From Moniliophthora roreri (lineage: Eukaryota; Basidiomycota; Agaricomycetes; Agaricales; Marasmiaceae): 64,000 bases of DNA. The stretch is from NCBI GenBank assembly GCA_001466705.2, contig LATX02000233.1, positions 62,001-126,000 of the forward strand, in the 5' to 3' direction. The translations under genes were made by a program, and so were the position numbers. How positions within the stretch are numbered: position 1 is the first letter of the stretch; each line of letters starts with the position of its first letter. Under the pieces are notes generated by a model. It was not told the origin of the DNA, searched no databases, and saw nothing but the letters and a program-made list of their open reading frames with translations. Positions 57,699 to 64,000 of the stretch are shown one piece after another.

Positions 57699-58938
57699 AT
57701 GCCTCCCATCCCACCAACATTCGACGCGGATGCTCAAGACCTCATCGCTTCCACCTCTCGTCTCATTAACGATATTTCCGAATACCAAATTCCCCGTCTA
57801 CGTGATTGCAAAGGGCCATTGTCGGTACAGCAGCAATTGGCGAATGAAGTTCGAGAGGATTTGGATAAGCTTGGGAGGCAGATACAGGTATGTATATGTT
57901 GATTGGGACTTTGTGGAGTGGTGGTACTGAAAGGAAAGGAGATAGGAATTGGATGTGTTAGTGGGAGACCAGCAAGGGGAAAGGAATCGGATGATGTTGA
58001 AGCAGGTTGTAGAGGAGAAAATGGAGGAACTTAATAGGTGCCTTTGTTGTAATCTCCTGCTCCTCTGAGCACTAACATGACCTTAACAGGCTAAAGAAAG
58101 AGTCAAGAGCAGCCTTATTGGCTTCGAAACGAGTTATTGATTCAATGAACCTGTCAAATCGAGAAGAACTACTACAGTCGGCAGCAGGCAAGCAGCAAAC
58201 AGTGGAAGGAAAGGGCAAGAGCAGGTTTGTGGCTGACTTATGCCCGCCTATTGAACGCTCTGACACGATCTTACAGGGAAGACACCCTCATGGAAGCCAA
58301 TAACAACGTTACCGAAGGCCTACGACGTACCATTGGACTGATGCAAGGCGAACTCGAACGATCAGTTTTAACTGTTCAGATGCTAGGCAAGTATCCGCCT
58401 CCTTCATTCATAACTCGCGAAACTAACTGTAAGCACAGAGTCCTCCACAAAGACTCTCCATGCTACCTCAACCGCACACGACACCCTCACATTTACCATG
58501 GACACTTCCAAAACACTCATCGCTGCGTTAGCCAAATCAGACTGGCAAGACCGCGCACTCATCATCGCTGGATTAGTCTTCTTTTTATGCGTCGTCCTGC
58601 TCATTGTCAAGGAACGTGTTCTGGATCGAAGTATACGTCTGGCATTTTGGTGGACGAGGTTTATACCGGATTTTAGCGGAGATAAGGAGTTATTGAAGAT
58701 GGAGGAGATGCTGGGTGCGACGACGGTGGCTGCGTCAGTCTCGAGCGTGTTATCGTCGGCTGCCTCGGAGGTGACGGCAACATTGGAATCCCTGACGGCG
58801 ACAACGAGTGAAGACGAGCCCTTGCAAACGATGATTTCGGAGGTTCTGAGTTCTACGTTGTCCGGTACATCGACAGACCCAGAGTCCACGCCTACCTCTA
58901 GTACGATAGATGATACCCATACACACGAAGAGCTGTAG
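57699..58938 (+). CDS. SEC20: SNARE protein Sec20-like (Golgi-to-ER retrograde transport)
   Basis: Five exons, 57699-57887, 57946-58037, 58090-58224, 58277-58386 and 58439-58938, give 341 residues. The N-terminal two-thirds is coiled-coil. The Sec20/SNARE core runs from DTLMEANNNVTEGLRRTI through MQGELERSVLTVQML to TSKTLIAALAKSDWQDR, followed by one membrane helix (LIIAGLVFFLCVVLLIV). The luminal tail is Ser/Thr-rich and ends in His-Glu-Glu-Leu, an HDEL-like ER-retrieval signal. Yeast Sec20 also carries a C-terminal HDEL. The protein acts in the ER t-SNARE complex that receives COPI vesicles. Intron 4 (58387-58438) has a GC donor (TAG|GCAAGT). A conserved single-copy anchor among accessory genes. 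Confidence 0.88.
58387..58438 (+). other. GC-AG intron 4 of SEC20
   Basis: Donor CTAG|GCAAGT and acceptor CACAG, 52 bp. Only this junction joins VLTVQML to ESSTKTL in phase, as the SNARE core requires. Confidence 0.75.
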
Positions 58939-59121
58939 CCCATACTTTAGAATGGACAGACATTCCTCTAGTGTATGGCCATCTTGACAACAATGACATC
59001 GAAGCTTCGACACCGAGAACTGAAAAACTAAGGAATGAATTACGGAGATACCACCCCACAGAGGTCCCCACACACTACTTCACCACTGACGTCAACTCCT
59101 AATTCCTCCTACGCGAAGCAG

Positions 59122-59129
59122 TATATAAA
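59122..59129 (+). promoter_or_regulatory. TATA box of the small membrane protein gene
   Basis: TATATAAA lies 65-72 bp before the ATG at 59194. Confidence 0.6.
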
Positions 59130-59193
59130 GCAGGAGTTGAGGTACTGCGTTTCTCAACGTCTAATCTTAAACCAAACCACCAGATATCACACA

Positions 59194-59569
59194 ATGGCAG
59201 CATCACGTTCCCCAGGACTCGTACGCCAACGCTCTTTTTTCACCCCTCTTGCTGCGAAATGAACATAAACGGGAACAGGCAATCGCGACAGCTGCAGGAA
59301 TAGCCATTTCTGCAGGTGCAATGTACATGATGCAGCAGGATACGAAGAGGGTAGAGGGTAATTCGTCAATGTATAGTGCGTGTTTCTGTTTCCGTCTTTT
59401 ACCTTCATGACGTCTGATTGATTCTAAACTTTGCTCTGTAGAGGAAGGCGACGAAAAACGGACAATAGGTGCAGAAGGCGATAAAAGATTGGGATCATCA
59501 GAGGTACAACAGGTTATCTCGCAGAATACGCATAGGGCGAAGCCGGTTGTGGACCAGAACTTGAAGTAG
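59194..59569 (+). CDS. Small single-pass protein, 83 residues, unrecognised
   Basis: Three exons, 59194-59220 (27 nt), 59279-59375 and 59442-59569 (introns 58 and 66 bp), give 83 residues. It starts MAASRSPGL, then one hydrophobic helix (AIATAAGIAISAGAMYMM), followed by a charged Gln/Lys/Glu-rich tail. The basic Ser/Arg leader before the helix could be a mitochondrial or ER signal-anchor; this is a guess. A TATA box precedes it at the right distance. No family recognised. Confidence 0.6.
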
Positions 59570-59728
59570 AAGAGAGGATGGGGGGTTATTTATGATTTGA
59601 ATTCGGACTGGCAAATGAATGAATAGAATCCGAATGTATCAATAGACTCAGAGAATACCCTAAAATAGTATCCTATAATCGTTAACTCTGAAGACCTCAA
59701 CTGGGGGAGCGCCGCCTTTGCCTTGATC

Positions 59729-60260
59729 TCAGGTTCTTCTGTAATCCCCTCCGGCCACTTGACGCATCTTCTTCAACAGTGGACCGTGCTCTTCCCGAAT
59801 TATCCTGATAGACTCGGCGAACTGACCTTCTCCACAGGGCGCGGTAGTAAGCCAAATTTCCCCGCAAAGGGGTTCTCTGTCGCTACGAGATGCCACGGTA
59901 ACACGATAATCGTCCCAAAGTGTGACCCATTCCACTTGCTCTTCTTCAAAACCCGCGGAAAGCAGCCAGCTCCTGGTCCCCTTCTCTGTTAATGTTGGTG
60001 TTTTTGAACGGTCCTCGTCCGGAACGCCGAATATCTGGAGTTACGAGGGGTCTCGGGATGTACAGTAGGAGAGCCCCACGAAGGGCATTGTCATGCTTGT
60101 TCTTTGCGAGCCAGTCGTTGAGGGGCCAATGAAGCTTAAAGTCTGGAATTCCGTATATATAGTGTTACATAAATTGATACTTGAGGTAGAAACCGCCAAT
60201 GTAATGACATTCGGATTGGAAGGTAACCTAGCGTGGACCTGGTGAGATGATTTAGTCCCA
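59729..60260 (-). pseudogene. Unrecognised family, copy 3 (diverged)
   Basis: Blocks comparable with copies 1 and 2: HYIGGFYLKY near 60,190, then PLNDWLAKNKHDNALRGAL and LLYIPRPLVTP (60,030-60,130), a frame change near 60,035, IFGVPDEDRSK, SWLLSAGFEEEQ, VEWVTLWDDYRVTVASRS, and a C-terminal helix (GPLLKKMRQVAGG) ending at 59729. Here EWVTLWDDYRV and KKMRQ match EWVTAWDDGGV and FKQMR of copy 1. It is the most diverged copy, and also broken in frame. Confidence 0.42.
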
Positions 60261-60299
60261 TTGGGATGACCAGGATGAAGACTTACCATAGCATGTCAC

Positions 60300-60743
60300 T
60301 GTCAGGAGCGAAGGACAAGAATTGGTTTCGGAATTTAGCGATGACAGGCATCCAAAATAGGAGACCGGCCCGGCGGGCGTTACCTAATACTTCTGTTCCC
60401 TTCCACCACGAGCTAGTGCGCTTTCGTTCTTGAAGTCTGTTGAGGCATCAGATTAACCGCAATAGCGGACGCTCGTTCAGCCAATTGCTCTGTGCTTATA
60501 GGGCACCTCTCAAGTCGGAAACATCTAATAGCGCATTAGCTATATGGGGCCATACTACAATGGTGCATGCATTGTTTCTAAAACATTTTCTGCAGAAAAA
60601 CATTGACTTGATTTGCACAGTAGAACAACTTTGATACAGCGACCGAGCATTAAATATTAGGTACCTGGGATCAGTCATGTAACAGCAACTTCAACCAGCA
60701 GTCTAAATAAGCCAGACTTCAACAGCCTCCCACACAGTGCTGT
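60300..60743. other. Intergenic, no gene seen
   Basis: Promoter region of the second NACHT gene. Short frames only. Confidence 0.4.
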
Positions 60744-63291
60744 ATGGCCTTCGTACTTTTTTGTCAGGAAGATAATCCGGTTCAATGGGTTGACAGCATA
60801 CTGTTCACAGGCTGCCTGCATTTAAGTGGTCACATCTCTAATGACGTTCAGACAGCAATTTCATCTGAACTCGACCTGACCCTCATTTCATCATGTCCTT
60901 TACCAGGTATGTTTTTTTGCCTTCGGCATGAAAACCTAATTCCCACAAGCGACTCGGAAGACTCGTGGGCCTTCGAAACCTTGTCCGATGCTGACAAGCA
61001 ACGTATCAACCCGAAACTCGACTTTCGGTTGTCTGAATTCGAGGACGAATGTCTCTGGGAACGCTTGAAATACAAACGGAGACGCCTGCAGGCCAATCAG
61101 ACGTCCGCTCATCGAAGCATACGATTATCAGATACTAAACGGAGCAAAATCCTCAACTGGATATCGCCACTTCTATACGAAGGACATCGTAATTATCAAA
61201 AGAGAGATGTACTCCGAGGGACAGGGCAATGGCTGTTACAGGATCGAATCTATACCGCCTGGAAAAGTGATAGCGCGTCTTCGTTGCTTTGGCTTCATGG
61301 AATACCGGGTGCAGGCAAAAGCAAGCTGGTGTAAGCCACTGCCATTCTGTGATATCTCCCGGCTCATGAGAATCGGATGTAGCTCCATTGTGGTAGAGGA
61401 TTTACTGCAAAGCTTTCGAGATGGCATGCATCCTCGGCCTACGTTCTTCTACTGCTCAAGAGACACCGCAGAACCTGAGATCATCGCCAGTCTGGCGAGG
61501 CAGTTGGCATCCGCCGTAGGTGACAACTCGCTCTTGAAGAGTGCCGTCGACGTTTACAAGAAGCACCGAAAAGGGACCAATAGAATACCCGATCAGAAAG
61601 GGGAATTCCTTTTCCGACAGCTGGTTAGACTACTCAAGAATTCATACGTCGTTATTGATGCAATCGATGAATGCGATCACGCAGCGCGTCGTGAGCTGCT
61701 TAACACTCTAGTCGGACTTTTGGATGGTAATCTCAAGCTTGCGAAGATTCTGATCACAAGCCGAGATGACCAAGATATTGTCGACATGCTACAACGGTTT
61801 CCATCCATTTCCATCGGTCCTCAGCGCAATAGCGACGATGTTTCCAAGTTTACCGATCGCCAGACGAGGACTCTGATCTCTAAAGGGCGTCTTTTATGCT
61901 ATAGTAGAGAAAGAGAACAGTTGAAAGAGGACATCGTAAGCAAGCTCACAGAACAAGCGCGAGGAATGTGAGTAATACCCACTATCTCTGCCTATGTTGG
62001 TGGGCTAACATACAATAGGTTTCGCTGGGTATCGATGCAGTTGGAATGCATGTGCGGTTCAAAGCTGGATAACGACGTCCGGGAGAGGCTTGGGATCTGT
62101 CCTGGCTCACTAAAGGAACTATATCATAAAATCTATTCCAAGATCATGGGCAGTGATACGGACGAACGGGTTGTCGCGGGAACGGTCTTCAACTGGTTAC
62201 TTGTTGGCCGGAAGATCCTTCGAACCCCCACTTTCCTTGCAGCAATATCAGCCAATCCGATACGTTGGCAGCATAGCGACAAAATACCAGAGGAGTTGAC
62301 ATTAGAGCAGGTACTTGCTATCTGCCGTAACCTAGTGGTTCACGATGAAGGTCTCGACACGTTTCGATTCGCTCATCCCTCCGTCCGAGAATTTCTCGAG
62401 TCAATGGATGATTATTCCAACACTCGTTGCCATTCGTTCTTGGCCGAGAGCTGCTTGATTCATGAAATCTATGCCTCCCATTCACCAAGAGGAGCCCAAT
62501 TTTTGAGCACTAACTATGGCATTGGTGCTACACTTCCATCCACACGCAGTCTTCGGGAGTACGCATTTGTGTGGTGGCCAGTACACTACTTTCATTCGGA
62601 CGTCGGGGATGGAAATTACGACAGGAGGATGCTTGACCTTTTCATGTTCAACAGTCCGGAATCTGTTTCGCATCGAGCCCATGATACCGACAGAATCATA
62701 TCCAAGGCAGTTTCTTTCCTCGCAGAATCCAATCCCCATGATACGAACTACCGTGACTCGGACGAGCAGACCGTCCAAGAACGCTTTAATCCCGACCCCC
62801 TCTATCCCAGAAACATGCCACCCATTAGTATTGCTAATCTGAGGAACTGGCATGCATTTGAACAGCTTCTTAATCGCGCTCTAGGACACGATCTGCCTGC
62901 CTCCGTCGTTGTGGCGAGCTGGGACGTCTTTGAGTATCTCCTTGAACGTGATCTAAACTACTATCTACCCCCATATGAGATGATAGTGTCTATCGCTGTC
63001 AGGATCGGCATGGTACGAGATTATCCGTGCGACATGCCAAAGATGCAGCATAACTTTCGACAGCTTCTTGCACATGTTCCTCCTCATCTGATCACAAAAG
63101 AAATGCTCATGGCCGCTGCAGAGAATGGCGATGTGGATGATCCAACCATTTTACAACTGCTGCAGAGGGCAGGGGACAATACCATCACAAGTGATGTGCT
63201 GCAGGCCGCTGCTTCACGATGCATATACAGGCGACAAAGGACCATGGCTAGGCACCAGGTTTTCCTCGACTTCTCCAGCATACTCATTTAA
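60744..63291 (+). CDS. NACHT/STAND NTPase with helical C-terminal repeats
   Basis: Three exons, 60744-61330, 61383-61967 and 62019-63291 (introns 52 and 51 bp), give 814 residues from this ATG. A linker ILNWISPLLYEG leads to GTGQWLL and Walker A LHGIPGAGKSKLV (P-loop residues 186-193, split by intron 1). Then come TFFYCSRD, Walker B VVIDAIDECD (Asp288-Cys293) and sensor ILITSRDDQDI. Next is the winged-helix transition FRWVSMQLECM with LGICPGSLKELYHKIYSKI, then FAHPSVREFLES. The C-terminal part has a tandem 'hIT..hL.AAA' repeat (ITKEMLMAAAENG, ITSDVLQAAASRC), as in other fungal NACHT proteins. Past 63291 a coding-like frame continues in a third phase (EVAKTLACHAPKEDVFLVLD, to TGA 63465-63467), so the true end is uncertain. 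The start codon is also uncertain. Likely NTP-driven recognition switch; ligand unknown. Confidence 0.83.
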
Positions 63292-63467
63292 CTATACTGC
63301 CTTCAGAAGTCGCCAAGACCTTGGCGTGTCACGCACCGAAGGAGGATGTGTTCCTAGTCCTGGACCAGGAGCGTATATTTGTAGACGTGAATGACGGGAT
63401 TATAGACGCTTCGCGGGGGCGCGAGGCACCTGATGTGTGGCTACGACTACTGGAATACTGCCGATGA
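63292..63467 (+). other. Out-of-phase continuation of the NACHT gene
   Basis: From about 63,300 the plus strand reads SEVAKTLACHAPKEDVFLVL, then ERIFVDVNDGIIDASRG and a stop at 63465-63467. It looks like real coding sequence but is in a different phase from the upstream exon. Either an unrecognised splice or an indel explains it. The obvious GT-AG pair (63259-63306) does not enter this frame. Confidence 0.5.
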
Positions 63468-64000
63468 CACGGGATTAAGCTCTCCGAAAGGTCTCTAGAT
63501 CAGCGAATATAACGCATCATTAACAAAGAGAGAGCGTTTGCGTCCCTTGGGATCAGGCAGGGTTACGACTTTTCGTGGCGCCTCTCAGGCTACCAGCACT
63601 AGGTGAACTAAAGTACATCGATCTGCATGTGATAGTATAGAACTGACATACTAATCCAACACTATTACTCCCTAGTAGTAATCGTGCAAAATCGCATAAG
63701 AGAACTATACAATGAGACGCTGGGGTAAAAAATTACCAAGTCACTATTGACAGAGATTCACAAGAATGTGCGGCGTCGTTAACCGTTAAACTTGCTTATC
63801 CTTCGTACTTCGTACCTGAATCGCAAATTCTGAAAACCCAAACATTCTCGTCATCACCCAATCCTGCCGACATATGTACATCAGCGTCCCGGTAATATAA
63901 CAGTACTCGTAGCGTTACTCACCAAAGCAATTCGGGGTAGAAACCTATCCATAAACCAGATAGTCCATGACCGTCTGCCGGCCCAAAGATGTGCGCGAGG
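63468..64000. other. Window end, no gene seen
   Basis: No frame with family or splice support. A possible minus-strand gene end near 63.8-64.0 kb cannot be judged from the few bases present. Confidence 0.35.

Noticed and set aside
57400..57720. Minus-strand frame starting at 57720, overlapping the SEC20 start
   Set aside because: Its first ~20 residues are antisense to SEC20's first exon. Only the part with GSGYVTIQ (about 57,440) matches the three-copy family, so the frame as a whole is not a gene.
60906..60948. Possible intron (GTATGT...CAAG) in the first exon of the second NACHT gene
   Set aside because: Its 43-bp length would break the frame, whereas reading through keeps the frame open into the conserved linker.
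1..64000. tRNA, rRNA, CRISPR, riboswitch or bacterial-type operon
   Set aside because: No B-box with clover-leaf context, rRNA stretch, regularly spaced repeat array or Shine-Dalgarno-spaced gene series was seen. The intron-rich genes are eukaryotic.

Overview
The window is nuclear DNA of a filamentous basidiomycete, most likely a mushroom-forming Agaricomycete. The signs are many exons split by 48-68 bp GT-AG introns, no operon-like spacing, and families typical of that class: soluble-GTPase 'G-domain' proteins, NACHT/STAND proteins, a STE3-type receptor remnant, expanded seven-helix membrane proteins and tandem GH47 mannosidases. The species cannot be named from the sequence. No tRNA, rRNA or CRISPR was seen.

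Region 1 (1-11.4 kb) is an AT-rich, almost CpG-free block of decayed transposons. It holds a clean hAT-type MITE with an exact 8-bp target duplication (2495-3219), a ~0.9 kb inverted-repeat element (7511-8419), a 445-bp direct duplication, a 69-bp tandem repeat and two ambiguous bases. The CpG-poor composition runs into the 3' part of a GTPase gene (10536-11552) and stops near its first exon.

Region 2 (10.5-19.1 kb) is mostly minus strand: two P-loop GTPase genes side by side, then a broken STE3 pheromone-receptor-like gene (+), a broken O-fucosyltransferase-like gene (-) and an unrecognised multi-exon gene.

Region 3 (20.2-31.2 kb) has a small cysteine-rich secreted protein and three tandem GH47 alpha-1,2-mannosidase genes, all on the plus strand. 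Copies 2 and 3 are recent duplicates. One has gained a GC splice donor and the other has a frameshifted tail.

Region 4 (31.8-38.2 kb) has an F-box protein and ELL, an RNA polymerase II elongation factor with long Arg-Glu/Arg-Asp repeats. A gene-poor 3.3 kb follows.

Region 5 (41.5-52.8 kb) is a set of tandem duplications: a secreted cytochrome/DOMON-like protein, two seven-helix membrane proteins, two short-chain dehydrogenases that share an 8-nt micro-exon, and a larger integral membrane protein.

Region 6 (53.3-63.5 kb) interleaves three decayed copies of an unrecognised gene family with two NACHT NTPase genes (one frameshifted), the conserved SNARE SEC20 and a tiny membrane protein. Housekeeping genes (ELL, SEC20) sit as anchors among rapidly duplicating and decaying accessory genes. 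The GTPases and NACHT proteins suggest self/non-self recognition roles, but that is inference.
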